A DNA stretch of 64,000 bases from positions 124,001 to 188,000 of the forward strand of contig CAJTCY010000002.1 in the NCBI GenBank assembly GCA_910575075.1, read 5' to 3'. Shown here piece after piece: positions 36,295 through 45,324 of the stretch. How positions within the stretch are numbered: the stretch's first letter is position 1; every line of letters starts with the position of its first letter. Below the pieces are notes generated by a model. It had not been told where the DNA came from, made no database searches, and saw nothing but the letters and a program-made list of their open reading frames with translations. The DNA is from Lachnospiraceae bacterium. GTDB lineage: Bacteria > Bacillota > Clostridia > Lachnospirales > Lachnospiraceae. A program made the position numbers and the translations under genes.

Positions 36295-36409
36295 TGATTT
36301 ATTATTTTAAATTTAAAAACTCAGGCAATTGATTTATCAATTTTATTATTAGTGGCAGAAATTTTCCGCTCCAAAAATTTTATAACGGCAATTTACTTTG
36401 CAAATTATC

Positions 36410-36462
36410 TTTGTCTCAGCATAGAGCAGTTGAAAAATAATCTATGCTGGGACAAATTTTTG
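36410..36462 (+). terminator. Terminator of the SsuABC-type operon
   Basis: A 16-bp stem (TTTGTCTCAGCATAGA at 36410-36425 with 36441-36456, one G-T wobble) is followed by TTTTTG. It lies 116 bp after the stop of the binding protein. The rest of 36295-36618 is AT-rich and shows no gene. Confidence 0.8.
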
Positions 36463-36619
36463 CAAAAATATGATTTTAATCTATACATATTTTGAATCTA
36501 ATTCAAAATATGAAATTATTAATTTTTAATTTAATTATAAAATTTACTCCAAGGCGTATCTGGAAACCAGAAAAAAGAAGCTATTGAAAAAGCACATTAC
36601 CTTGAAACGCGCACAGAGA

Positions 36620-36652
36620 AATGCCCGCACTTCAAACCGAAATGCAGGCATT
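36620..36652 (-). terminator. Hairpin after the giant surface protein gene
   Basis: AATGCCCGCA (36620-36629) pairs with TGCAGGCATT (36643-36652) with one mismatch. On the minus strand TTTCTCT follows. It lies 35 bp beyond the stop of the 2187-aa gene and is its likely but weak terminator. Confidence 0.45.
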
Positions 36653-36686
36653 CATCAGGCTCTTGTCTATGGACCTTATCTTAACA

Positions 36687-39600
36687 CTATTCTGATTCTG
36701 TCTCTGGTGTATTGATGGCATAGGCTATCAAATAAATTCTCTCTGCCCCGTTCGGCGCCTTCACAGTCACACGGTCTGTATAATAGTAAATATCTGACAC
36801 ATAGTTATCTTCATCATCATAATAATAATGACTGTCAGATTCCTCTTCATACCTCCAGCCCGCATCTCCTTTGTGAACTGTGCTCACTTCACTTCCCTCT
36901 GGCACTTCCAGCCTGTAACTGCTTCCAAGATCCGCATTATTTCCTTTGACATAGATCTTATACACTTTTTCTGTCGTGGCTGCACTTTCTTCTCCCTCTG
37001 CCGCCGGCAAATACATAGTGTCAGGATAATTTGAAACTTCTGTATGCACATAAACGTTTTCCGCATCACTGATTCCTCTTACCGTTGCTCCACTCGCATC
37101 CTGGGCGTAAGCAATCAAATAGATTCTCTCTGTCCCATTAGAGGCCTTCACAGTCACACGGTCTGTATAATAATAAATATCTAACACCTGGTTATCTTCA
37201 TCATCATAATAAGAATAACTTTCAGACTCATTTTCATATCTCCAGCCCGCATCTCCTTTGTGGATCGTGCTGACTTCACTTCCCTCTGGCACTTCCAGCC
37301 TGTAACTGTTTCCAAGATCCGCATTATTTCCTTTGACATAGATCTTATACACTTTTTCTGTCGTGGCTGCACTTTCTTCTCCTTCTGCCGCCGACAAATA
37401 CATGATGCTATAATACTCGGAAACTCTTGTATGCACATAAACGTTTTCCGCATCACTGATTCCTCTTACCGTCGCTCCGCTTTCGTCCTGGGCGTATGCA
37501 ATCAAATAGATTCTCTCTGCCCCGTTAGACGCCTTCACAGTCACACGGTCTGTATAATAGTAAGTATCTGACACATAGTTATCTTCATCATCATAATAAT
37601 AATGACTGTCAGATTCCTCTTCATACCTCCAGCCCGCATCTCCTTTGTGAACTGTGCTCACTTCACTTCCCTCTGGCACTTCCAGCGTATAACTGCTTCC
37701 AAGCTCCGCATTATTTCCTTTGACATAGATCTTATATACTTTTTCTGTCGTGGCTGCACTTTCTTCTCCCTCTGCCTCCGGCAAATACATGGTGTCAGGA
37801 TAATCGGAAACTTCTGTATGCACATAAACGTTTTCCGTATCACTGATTCCTCTTACCATTGCTCCGCTCGCATCCTGGGTGTAGGCTACCACATAAATTC
37901 TCTCCGCCCCGTTAGAAGCCTTCACAGTCACACGGTCTGTTAAATAGAAAATATCTGATATCCCGTTATCTTCATCATCATAATAATAACGACTTACAAA
38001 CTCCGCACTATACCTCCAGCCCGCATCTCCTTTATGAATGGTACTGGTAATTTGTCCCCCCTCCGGCAACGTCAGTTTGTAACTGGTTCCCAGGTTTTTA
38101 CTGTTTCCTTTGGCATAGATTACATACACTTCCTCGAATTCGGTTAAGGTTTCCTCTCCTTCTGGAACTTCCAGCATCATTTCTGAAATCGTTGTGTCAA
38201 TGCATGTATATACATAGGGATTTTCCTTATCTGTAATGGCGCTTACAATGGCCTCTCTGTCATCCTGGGAATAAGCAATCAGATAAATTCTCTGTGCTCC
38301 ATTAGACGCCTCTACGGTAACACGATCCATATAATAATAAACAGCCTCCACATAATCTTTTATCGTCTCATCATAATATTCGTGCTTTCTGGATTCGCTG
38401 ATATAATTCCAGCCTGCCTCTCCCTTGCGGATGGTACTGACAATTCTGCTTCCTTCTGGAATTTCCAATTTATAGTTAGTTCCTAAACTCTTCTCAGCTC
38501 CTCTCAGATAGATCATATACACATCCTCAGCAGCATCTTCCTCTCCTTCTGCAGGCTTCAAGGATACTCTGTTGGAAGAATTAGCAATATAAGCATCCAC
38601 ATATCTGTTGGCAGTGTCTGTAATTCCTTTTACAATGGTTCCGCTCTCATCCTGCTGGTAAGACACCAAATACATAACTGTTATGGTTGAGTTTTTAACT
38701 ACAATTTTTGCCTGAAATTCTGACGCATAGCTCCAGTTTTCATCTGCATAGCTAATCTCTGCGTTGGCGCCTTCTGGAACTACCGCCTGAAGGTCATTGG
38801 GACATTCTGCTCTTTCACCCACCAGGTCTACCCTGTAATACTTCTCCTTGGTCTGGCTTGCAGTAGATAATCCGTCTGAAATATCCACAGAATAGATCTT
38901 ACTCTGCGCACTGGTAAGCTCACGAATCCGAAGTCCGCTGATATCCTGTTTATAAATCACCGGATAGGTCTGCTGGTCGCCCGTTGACTCTTCCGTAACT
39001 GTAACTATGCCACACTCATCATACTCATCATTTGTGTTGCTGTATGACGCCGTATAGCCTGGATTCGTTTTAATGTTCAGAGAGCCGTCATCTCCCAGCG
39101 CAGCTTCACTTCCAGTAATATACAGCTCACTGTCATATTTCAGATATACTTTCTTTAGTCCATTTTGGGCGCTGCTGATCCCACGAATGTTGCAGGATAA
39201 ATCTGATTTTCCATAGATAATATAATAAATCCTTTGTTTTCCGCTGTCTGCAGTCACCGTAATCTTAGCATTAGAAGATGCATAATCCCAGCTCTCAGAG
39301 CCTGTTGTATATTCTACTTCCGCAGAAGCTCCTGCCTTTGTATGTACCTGCAGATTCTTGCCCAGCTCAGAATTCATTCCCTGCAAATGAATGGTATAGT
39401 AGATTCCGGAAGTACTTGCAGACATATCACTGTCATAATAAGTATACAGGTTATCAGGATCATAAACTCCTATGATTTCTGCGTCTGAAGTATCTTCATA
39501 GTAATAGATATTGTATACCTGCTTTGCACCATTCGTATTTGTGACTACCATTACGGTTTCTATTGTCTGGTCATAGTAGTCTTCATCCTCCCCATAATAT

Positions 39601-42600
39601 TTATCGGGATCAATCAATTTATAGGCCGCCCCCGGTGAAACCTCTGCGGTCCAGCTGGTTCCCATTTGCTTATTCTCACCATAAACACGGTAAGAAGCAG
39701 TATAATCTTCTTCATACCAGTCCCAATAACTGGTCATTTCCTGATCTGTTATGCGGTTTTTTGTATCTGTAATCTTAAGCAGTTCCGCACCAAAAGGCTT
39801 ATAATAAACCAAATAATCTCTTACTGCTTCTGTGCCATCCTTCTTCAAATGCAGAACCAGATCTACTTTATCTCCATAAGTCCAAGTTCCTTCTTCTGCA
39901 TCTGCGGCATATTCCATAGAGGTAAGGCTGACGCCTTCCTTTAGCTGAATCTTAAGATTCCTGCCTATCTCTGCATTGTTTCCGCCAGTGTAACCACACC
40001 GTGCATAATCCAGCTCTCTTTTCCATCCTGTATTGTCAGGGTCCTTGATATCCTCTACCCAGTTCTCTCTTTCCGACTGATAATAATTAAAATAGTAATT
40101 CGTAGAGACGCCAAGCGTCTGATTCTGCAAAATCAAACGATATCCAAAATCATAATAATATTGGTTATCCTCATTGATATTTATTTTTTCAAGTTCATAA
40201 GATGCGCCTGCATCCTGCAAAATTACCTCAAAGTCTGTCAAGGTCTCTGCGCTTCCATGTACACTATACAGCTCATGGTCAGATCTGAAATAATTATAGT
40301 CGTCTGCCACTTCTCCTTCTACTTTTATCTGGCTCATGGTCAGTCCATTCTGCAGTTTCTTAAGCAGCGCCTGCAGTTTCGCCAGATAATCGTCAAGCTG
40401 TGCGTCAGTTGTCTTCTTTAAGAGATAATTTCTGGCCGCATCATCAATGAGCTGCTGATCCTGGGCAAATGCCGCCGCATCTGTCACTTCAAACTGTGTC
40501 AGTTGATTGAGAATTGTACCAATCTGCGCGCGCACAGACGTATTGGGTTTTCCATTGTAGACCTCATCTGCCACTGTAAATGTTCCTGTTTCATTGTTAT
40601 AGCTTCCAACGAACCATACACCGCCTGTTTTCTCTGGCATATTAATGGTATCAATCATCCGGCTGCCTTTATAAATTTTTACCACCGGCTTAGATGTATA
40701 GATGTGATTTCCTGTGCCTCCATTTGTATAATCCTGTACAAACACCTTATACTGCCCTGCTGTGAGAGTTTTAACCGTAATTGTCTCAGGTCCCTCAAAA
40801 GCTTTATCATCTACATCAAGTTCCGCAAAGTTTGGAACATATCTTCCATCCATCAGATACCCTGACCAGGAAGACCGATCCGAGAAATAGACGCCATACT
40901 CTCTATTTTCAAATGGATTTGGCCCATACAGGTGAATATCGAGATCGGCGCTGACTCCTTCTTTTTCTCCGTCCCATGTAAGAACAAACCTCACTTCATC
41001 GGAATCCAGTGTCTTAGACAGCGTCATATTCCGAGTGACAGTTGCCTCTGACTGAACAGAAATATTTTCATAAGCGGACATATATTCTGGTTCATCTGAT
41101 TCATCCCGGACCTGTATGGTGTATTGGCCAGGCGTTATATCAGAAAATTTATAAGCGCCCTCTGTATTTGAAATCACTTTTTTCACTTCATTTGTAGTGA
41201 TGTTATTGATTCCCTTCCGCAGAATCACAGAAAGCCCTTTGTCTATTGGCTTTCCAGTTGAAGCGTCAACCAGCACGCCAGTAACCGCGCCTGCTTTGCC
41301 GGCCTCATCCATGATAATAATATCGCTTACCTCATATTCCCTGTCTTGATTATAATTATTGTCAATATAAATATTCTGCGTGATAAGCTGATAACCTTCT
41401 GCTTCTACAACAACCACATAATTGCCTATCCTTACTGAATCAAATGTATATCTGCCTGCATCATCTGTCTTTTGCTTCTTCGTACTGCTGCCATCCAGGT
41501 AAACAGATATATTATCATTTGTAATATTCATGGAGTAACGTACCAGATATACGGTTGCTTCTACTGTTTCTGCCGTTTCTTCCGCATATTTGCTAATCTT
41601 ACCTGTAACCGTCGTTTCTGGCAGATCTTTTAAATCTTCACTGTTTTCTGCAATTACTGTCCTGTTCTCACCTGAACTGTCTATGGTAACAGAGATCATG
41701 CCAAGACCGTTAATTTCCGGAACATCATTCTCTCCACTGACCCTGACGGCTGTCTGTTCGCCTCCAGGACCCACCACCAATTTATATTTTGTAGTAGAAT
41801 AGATATCCAAAGGCACATAAGTTGTTATTTCTCCGTAATCTTCAGCTCCATTATAATATTCACAATTGATTGGGCTGGCCGTAGAATCACCTTTTACCAG
41901 AACTTTGGCTGCAGAAGCAATTAAAAGTTCCTGCAGATTTCCATTATTATCTACGGTAATAGATTCTGTACTGTCCAAAAGATACACATTGGGCGTGCCA
42001 TTTGAATCAACCACCAGATGGCCTGCCGGACTGTCTATGTAAATCTGGTTCCCACTCTTTTCACACCAGGTATCTTCTGCGATATTCTTAATTAAAACCT
42101 GTTTAAACTGCGCATTGTTGTCAATTGTAGCTTTCGGCGCATCAACAATAAGTGTAACATTCTCATAAGTTCCCTGAGGAATTGTTATCTGGCTCTCATC
42201 TGTTTTTAATGTAACCAGTACATCCTCTGCCTCCGCTGCCGAGCTGCTTAATATCTCTGTCAGTTCCTGCCCGGAAGAAGCTTCCTTTGAAACTACTCCC
42301 TCTTCTGAGACGGTCACTTCCATGGATGCAGATACTCTGCTGTCCTGCTGTGATACTGCCGTGATTGTTGCTTTTCCCGGCGTCAGTCCCTTTATGTCTC
42401 CTTTTGCGGACACTACCGCCACAACACTGTCATCGGAACTGGACCAGGTAATATCCTGATCTGCCACTTCTGTCACCGGGTCAAAAGCAGCGTTACATTG
42501 TTTCTTTTCCCCAATTTTCAGAGAAAGCTCCTGCTGCTCTAAGCTAATGGAAAATTTCGGTGTATCTCCAGGTACATCTGGAACAGGTGGATTGGGATCA

Positions 42601-43250
42601 GGTGTTGGATTTGGTGTTGGATCTGGTGTTGGTGTCGGAACCGGACTTGGTGTCTCAGGCTTTTTATTCGCAGCGGTTACATTGATAACCTTCTTTATTT
42701 TTGAACGGTCTGCCGCCAGAATCGTGATCTTGGCATTTCCTGGTTTTAATGCCTTTACCGTTCCCTTATTGCTCACTGAAACAATGGAAGGTTTATTGCT
42801 TTTGTAAATCAATCTTTTAATCGATGCATTCTTAGGTGAAACTGCGGCCGATATTTTGGAAGACTGCCCAACGTTAAGCGTTAAGTTGGAAGCCATAATT
42901 TTCTTAACAGGTGTTCCAATGGTAATTTTACAGGTAGCCCTCTTTTTTCCCGCAGTCACTGAAATGGTAGCTTTACCCTTCGATGCCTTTGCCTGGACAA
43001 CGCCTTTGTTATTCACTGTCACAATTCTTCTGTTACTGGATTTCCAGGTAAGCTTTGCCTTGGCTGATTTCGGCGCTATCGTTGCCTTTAACCTCAGCTT
43101 TTCTCCCTTTTTCAATACGTATTCCTTATACTTAAGTGTAACTTTTTTGACGGCAGGTTTCTTCGCCGCCTGTGTCTGTACTGGCACAAGACTGACAACT
43201 AACATCAGTGTCAGCAATAGCGCCAGCAGCCTTTTTCCCTTCTTCAGCAT
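36687..43250 (-). CDS. Giant exported surface protein with Big_2, carboxypeptidase-regulatory-like and tandem repeat domains
   Basis: This 2187-aa protein has a signal peptide (LLALLLTLMLVVSLVPVQTQA), two Big_2 Ig-like domains (about 30-195), a Pro/Thr/Asp linker, a third Big_2 domain (about 235-320), a beta-rich part, two carboxypeptidase-regulatory-like domains (about 565-740; GNYVVVVEAEGYQLI, ITPGQYTIQV), a YfaP-like segment (about 750-900; DLDIHLYGPNPFENREYGV) and a helical stretch. A long series of divergent Tyr-rich beta repeats follows (about 985-2187), the last being nearly identical 129-aa units. No LPXTG, SLH or membrane anchor is seen. RBS AGGAGG precedes the start. It is probably an adhesin or stalk-like protein. 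Confidence 0.85.
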   Translation of the reverse strand: MLKKGKRLLALLLTLMLVVSLVPVQTQAAKKPAVKKVTLKYKEYVLKKGEKLRLKATIAPKSAKAKLTWKSSNRRIVTVNNKGVVQAKASKGKATISVTAGKKRATCKITIGTPVKKIMASNLTLNVGQSSKISAAVSPKNASIKRLIYKSNKPSIVSVSNKGTVKALKPGNAKITILAADRSKIKKVINVTAANKKPETPSPVPTPTPDPTPNPTPDPNPPVPDVPGDTPKFSISLEQQELSLKIGEKKQCNAAFDPVTEVADQDITWSSSDDSVVAVVSAKGDIKGLTPGKATITAVSQQDSRVSASMEVTVSEEGVVSKEASSGQELTEILSSSAAEAEDVLVTLKTDESQITIPQGTYENVTLIVDAPKATIDNNAQFKQVLIKNIAEDTWCEKSGNQIYIDSPAGHLVVDSNGTPNVYLLDSTESITVDNNGNLQELLIASAAKVLVKGDSTASPINCEYYNGAEDYGEITTYVPLDIYSTTKYKLVVGPGGEQTAVRVSGENDVPEINGLGMISVTIDSSGENRTVIAENSEDLKDLPETTVTGKISKYAEETAETVEATVYLVRYSMNITNDNISVYLDGSSTKKQKTDDAGRYTFDSVRIGNYVVVVEAEGYQLITQNIYIDNNYNQDREYEVSDIIIMDEAGKAGAVTGVLVDASTGKPIDKGLSVILRKGINNITTNEVKKVISNTEGAYKFSDITPGQYTIQVRDESDEPEYMSAYENISVQSEATVTRNMTLSKTLDSDEVRFVLTWDGEKEGVSADLDIHLYGPNPFENREYGVYFSDRSSWSGYLMDGRYVPNFAELDVDDKAFEGPETITVKTLTAGQYKVFVQDYTNGGTGNHIYTSKPVVKIYKGSRMIDTINMPEKTGGVWFVGSYNNETGTFTVADEVYNGKPNTSVRAQIGTILNQLTQFEVTDAAAFAQDQQLIDDAARNYLLKKTTDAQLDDYLAKLQALLKKLQNGLTMSQIKVEGEVADDYNYFRSDHELYSVHGSAETLTDFEVILQDAGASYELEKININEDNQYYYDFGYRLILQNQTLGVSTNYYFNYYQSERENWVEDIKDPDNTGWKRELDYARCGYTGGNNAEIGRNLKIQLKEGVSLTSMEYAADAEEGTWTYGDKVDLVLHLKKDGTEAVRDYLVYYKPFGAELLKITDTKNRITDQEMTSYWDWYEEDYTASYRVYGENKQMGTSWTAEVSPGAAYKLIDPDKYYGEDEDYYDQTIETVMVVTNTNGAKQVYNIYYYEDTSDAEIIGVYDPDNLYTYYDSDMSASTSGIYYTIHLQGMNSELGKNLQVHTKAGASAEVEYTTGSESWDYASSNAKITVTADSGKQRIYYIIYGKSDLSCNIRGISSAQNGLKKVYLKYDSELYITGSEAALGDDGSLNIKTNPGYTASYSNTNDEYDECGIVTVTEESTGDQQTYPVIYKQDISGLRIRELTSAQSKIYSVDISDGLSTASQTKEKYYRVDLVGERAECPNDLQAVVPEGANAEISYADENWSYASEFQAKIVVKNSTITVMYLVSYQQDESGTIVKGITDTANRYVDAYIANSSNRVSLKPAEGEEDAAEDVYMIYLRGAEKSLGTNYKLEIPEGSRIVSTIRKGEAGWNYISESRKHEYYDETIKDYVEAVYYYMDRVTVEASNGAQRIYLIAYSQDDREAIVSAITDKENPYVYTCIDTTISEMMLEVPEGEETLTEFEEVYVIYAKGNSKNLGTSYKLTLPEGGQITSTIHKGDAGWRYSAEFVSRYYYDDEDNGISDIFYLTDRVTVKASNGAERIYVVAYTQDASGAMVRGISDTENVYVHTEVSDYPDTMYLPEAEGEESAATTEKVYKIYVKGNNAELGSSYTLEVPEGSEVSTVHKGDAGWRYEEESDSHYYYDDEDNYVSDTYYYTDRVTVKASNGAERIYLIAYAQDESGATVRGISDAENVYVHTRVSEYYSIMYLSAAEGEESAATTEKVYKIYVKGNNADLGNSYRLEVPEGSEVSTIHKGDAGWRYENESESYSYYDDEDNQVLDIYYYTDRVTVKASNGTERIYLIAYAQDASGATVRGISDAENVYVHTEVSNYPDTMYLPAAEGEESAATTEKVYKIYVKGNNADLGSSYRLEVPEGSEVSTVHKGDAGWRYEEESDSHYYYDDEDNYVSDIYYYTDRVTVKAPNGAERIYLIAYAINTPETESE
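36724..38274 (-). repeat. Tandem 387-bp repeats inside the giant surface protein gene
   Basis: Units begin at 36724, 37111, 37498 and 37885, exactly 387 bp apart (129 codons), with a more diverged unit from about 38275 (spacing 390). The three units nearest the 3' end are almost identical at DNA level, down to shared runs such as TTTCCTTTGACATAGATCTT. This indicates recent duplication or gene conversion. Copy number could vary between strains, and short-read assembly may collapse the array. Confidence 0.85.
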
Positions 43251-43335
43251 AAAAATCCTCCTTTTTTATAGTATGAAAAATGTAGTATCATTTTTCAAGC
43301 AAAACAAAAACCCAACTCCTTCCTGATCTATAATA

Positions 43336-43375
43336 ACCATATCATATATCTACTTTATGTCAATACTTTTGTCAA
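43336..43375 (-). promoter_or_regulatory. Overlapping promoters of the giant surface protein gene
   Basis: Two consensus TTGACA -35 boxes lie 12 bp apart on the minus strand: 43370-43375 with -10 TAGATA (43347-43352, 17-bp spacer) and 43358-43363 with -10 TATGGT (43336-43341, 16-bp spacer). The start codon follows about 86 bp downstream. Confidence 0.6.
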
Positions 43376-43394
43376 GAATCATCATACCATGAGG

Positions 43395-43435
43395 AGGTTT
43401 TCAGACACGCACTAAAGAAACAAATTTGTCTGAAG
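43395..43435 (-). terminator. Hairpin downstream of the MerR-type gene
   Basis: TTTTCAGACA near 43399-43408 pairs with TGTCTGAAGA near 43426-43435. On the minus strand the stem is followed by AAAACCTCC, so there is no T-tract. Its position between two minus-strand genes fits a terminator or a leader structure of the surface protein mRNA. The remaining spacer 43436-43540 shows no gene. Confidence 0.3.
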
Positions 43436-43540
43436 AGGCTGCCGCACTCATATAATCACACATTCAAAAGATCTTGCAATTCATGTTCGTGTGACAACCT
43501 CTTTTGATTTAAGATTCTGTCCGCTCTCTACGGGTCTCTT

Positions 43541-44269
43541 TTATTTTCTGCAATAGACACGAATCGCCTCAGCAGTAAACTCAGCCGTGCCCTCACCGCC
43601 CACACGGTCAATGTTCTGTGTGAACTCTCCGCCTCCAGCATACATTTCGCCCAAACTCAGCAAGATCTTTTCTGAACACTCATAAAAATACTTCGTAATA
43701 TAATCCTGAAGCTTCTTTACCTGCATTCTTGCGGCTTCAGATTCTGGACTCTCATCCCTGAGACTGCCAAACTCCTCAAATAGCTTCATAAAATTTTCCA
43801 TAATTACATGTTCCTCTTCCTTCGTGCGGCTCTGTGATTTCTGCTCAAACTCTTGAAATTCTGGCGTTTTTCCCCATTGTTGTTTGGCACGTTCTGCATA
43901 TTCATCAATCTTCTTTGTATCAAAAACTGAAAAATCCATGCTTCTCACTCCTATCATCTGTATTCCACGGGCAAACGTAATCAAATTCTCCAAATGCTCT
44001 TTCTTCATTGTCAGCAATATAATCTGTTGCTCTAAAGCTTTGTTTCTGTCAAAGTCCGGACTGGACAAAATCTCTTTGATTTCTTTTAAAGGAAACTCCA
44101 ACTCACGAAACAATAAAATCTGCTGCAGCCTTTCCAATGCTGTAACATCATACAGCCTGTAACCAGCTTCTGAGTAATCCGTCGGCTTCAGTAATCCGAT
44201 TTTATCGTAATACTGAAGAGTGCGCACGCTCACCCCTGCTGTTTTACTTACCTCATTTACCGTCATCAT
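43541..44269 (-). CDS. MerR family regulator with TipAS-like antibiotic-recognition domain
   Basis: This 242-aa protein has the MerR DNA-binding domain (VNEVSKTAGVSVRTLQYYDK then YRLYD), a dimerisation coiled coil, and a C-terminal domain of about 110 residues like TipAS/Mta/SkgA (FMKLFEEFGSLRDESPES, MYAGGGEFTQNIDRVGGEGT). Such proteins bind diverse drug-like ligands and activate transcription by untwisting promoters with long spacers. The start codon pair ATGATG follows GGAGGAC. The promoter just upstream fits autoregulation. No exporter is immediately adjacent. Confidence 0.9.
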   Translation of the reverse strand: MMTVNEVSKTAGVSVRTLQYYDKIGLLKPTDYSEAGYRLYDVTALERLQQILLFRELEFPLKEIKEILSSPDFDRNKALEQQIILLTMKKEHLENLITFARGIQMIGVRSMDFSVFDTKKIDEYAERAKQQWGKTPEFQEFEQKSQSRTKEEEHVIMENFMKLFEEFGSLRDESPESEAARMQVKKLQDYITKYFYECSEKILLSLGEMYAGGGEFTQNIDRVGGEGTAEFTAEAIRVYCRK

Positions 44270-44296
44270 AGCTGTGTCCTCCTTCCGTGTAACTAA

Positions 44297-44327
44297 ATCA
44301 TATACTATTACGCTGCGTAGGAGTCAA
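44297..44327 (-). promoter_or_regulatory. MerR-type promoter with 19-bp spacer and central dyad
   Basis: On the minus strand TTGACT (44322-44327) and TATGAT (44297-44302) are separated by 19 bp that contain the perfect palindrome TACGCAGCGTA. This long spacer with a dyad is the diagnostic architecture of MerR-activated promoters. The regulated gene is the MerR gene itself, 28 bp downstream. Confidence 0.8.
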
Positions 44328-44500
44328 CCGTTTTTTCATTTTTATTCGCTGATCAATTCTGTGATCTCCACTTTCGTAATTTTCAAGAAGACAGGAGGCA
44401 AAATGTCCGCAAGATTCTATTTTTCTTTATCACAATAACATTTTTACTATTTTGCAGCACCGCCTTATCATCCGTCTGCTTTTACTGTCTTTCTATAAAA

Positions 44501-44659
44501 CTAAACGCCATAATATTTTTTAATAGCATGTGCAACATATTCAGAGCAGCCATTTCCAAATTGATTGTCTGTCACTTCTGCCAATTTGGGAAATTCAAGA
44601 TCAAGATATTCATTTACTAAATCCAACAGTATATTTCTTGCATTATCAAGGCAGAACAT
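44501..44659 (-). pseudogene. C-terminal fragment of an unidentified protein
   Basis: A 52-codon minus-strand frame ending at TAG 44501-44503 encodes a natural-looking C-terminus (LDLVNEYLDLEFPKLAEVTD, then CSEYVAHAIKKYYGV). It has no ribosome binding site, and its upstream part is missing where the transposase remnant begins. I do not recognise the family. It is best read as a gene truncated by the neighbouring insertion sequence. Confidence 0.4.
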
Positions 44660-44682
44660 TTTTTTATAATTCTCGACAAGGC

Positions 44683-44909
44683 TTCATATAAGAGTAGAGC
44701 ACAATCTTAAGAAGCGTTCTTGGCGGTACAGAATTTATTCTTTCATATGTAGAATATAAATCAGATAAATCCATTCCCTCCACAAACTGATTTAGTAACC
44801 GCACAGAATCGTCTTCCGGGATAATTGCTTCAATATTTAACGGAAGTTTTTATTGATATCCGTCAGAAAATTTCGTATAATCTTTTTGTAATTTAATGTG
44901 TTTGGTCAT
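44683..44909 (-). pseudogene. IS1182-family transposase remnant (N-terminus)
   Basis: From ATG 44907-44909 the frame reads MTKHIKLQKDYTKFSDGYQ, then a stop, then continues with IEAIIPEDDSVRLLNQF and VPPRTLLKIVLYSYM before being cut. This is the start of IS1182-type transposases (DUF772-like region). The in-frame stop and the missing DDE core show it is inactive. The hairpins just upstream fit the protective structures often found at the ends of such elements. Confidence 0.65.
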
Positions 44910-44924
44910 ATATTAATTTTACAC

Positions 44925-45018
44925 CAACTGCCGGATTCTTTCGAGGTCTGGCAGTTAATTTTTGTGAATTTTTGCATGGAAAAGGAGCTGCGCACTAATT
45001 GCTTAGTGCGACAGCCCC
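44925..45018. other. Two hairpins at the edge of the IS1182 remnant
   Basis: AACTGCC (44926-44932) pairs with GGCAGTT (44950-44956), followed by AATTTTTG on the plus strand. CGCACTAA (44991-44998) pairs with TTAGTGCG (45003-45010) and is extended by GGAGCTG/CAGCCCC (44984-44990, 45012-45018). They can act as transcription barriers that shield the transposase from outside transcription, and they insulate the toxin locus on the right. Confidence 0.55.
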
Positions 45019-45058
45019 GTTTTCCGACTTCAAATCGAGAACCCCTGCACCATGACAA

Positions 45059-45102
45059 TATAATATATTTAACTGGGGAGCCGGGGGACGTGCTCTCATC
45101 TG
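45059..45102 (+). promoter_or_regulatory. Probable toxin promoter -10 and leader with repeat shared with the antisense RNA
   Basis: TATAAT (45059-45064) lies 69 bp before the peptide start codon; no clear -35 is visible. The leader segment 45078-45102 (GAGCCGGGGGACGTGCTCTC onward) resembles the plus-strand sequence at 45276-45308 (CGCCGGGTCGGGTGCCCTGC onward). An RNA made from the opposite strand at the second site would therefore be partly complementary in trans to this leader. Confidence 0.45.
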
Positions 45103-45133
45103 AACCGAGTACCTTTCGGGGAAAGTGATTATT

Positions 45134-45217
45134 ATGAGTACATATAAGGAATTCATGGTAATTTTAACTATCGCTCTTTTGATAGTAGCAATTGTGAATC
45201 TGAAAAGTAAGAAATAG
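45134..45217 (+). CDS. Putative type I holin-like toxin peptide, 27 aa
   Basis: ATG 45134 to TAG 45217 encodes 27 residues: a short polar start (MSTYKEFM), one hydrophobic helix (VILTIALLIVAIV) and a basic tail ending KSKK. Length, the MSTYxxFM start, single helix and KK end match the putative holin-like toxins (Hol_Tox, TxpA/Fst-like) of Firmicutes. The ribosome binding site (GGGGAAAG) is modest, as is usual for tightly repressed toxins. An opposing promoter and a shared hairpin complete a type I toxin-antitoxin arrangement. Activity is inferred. Confidence 0.65.
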   Translation: MSTYKEFMVILTIALLIVAIVNLKSKK

Positions 45218-45253
45218 CCGTCCTGCTCTCGTCAAAGTTTAGGAACGGCTATT
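45213..45253. terminator. Shared hairpin at the ends of toxin mRNA and antisense RNA
   Basis: AATAGCCGT (45213-45221) pairs with ACGGCTATT (45245-45253), extended inward by CCT/AGG. The left arm includes the toxin stop codon. A convergent promoter on the other side makes it a bidirectional terminator like that of the Fst/par locus. Confidence 0.6.
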
Positions 45254-45318
45254 CTCATAGTCAAGTATTAAATTTCGCCGGGTCGGGTGCCCTGCACTCA
45301 CCTTCTGGCTCCCTTGTT
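45213..45318 (-). ncRNA. Putative antitoxin RNA convergent to the holin-like toxin
   Basis: The predicted transcript starts near 45318 and ends after the hairpin at 45213, about 106 nt. It overlaps the last codons and the terminator of the toxin mRNA and carries the complement of the leader-like repeat at 45276-45308. It contains no convincing reading frame. Ends are estimated from the promoter and hairpin positions only. Confidence 0.55.
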
Positions 45319-45324
45319 AAGTAT

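Noticed and set aside
36724-38660. Regularly spaced repeats that might suggest a CRISPR array
   Set aside because: The period is 387 bp, the units are in one open reading frame with conserved codon phase, and there are no short repeats with unique spacers or cas genes.
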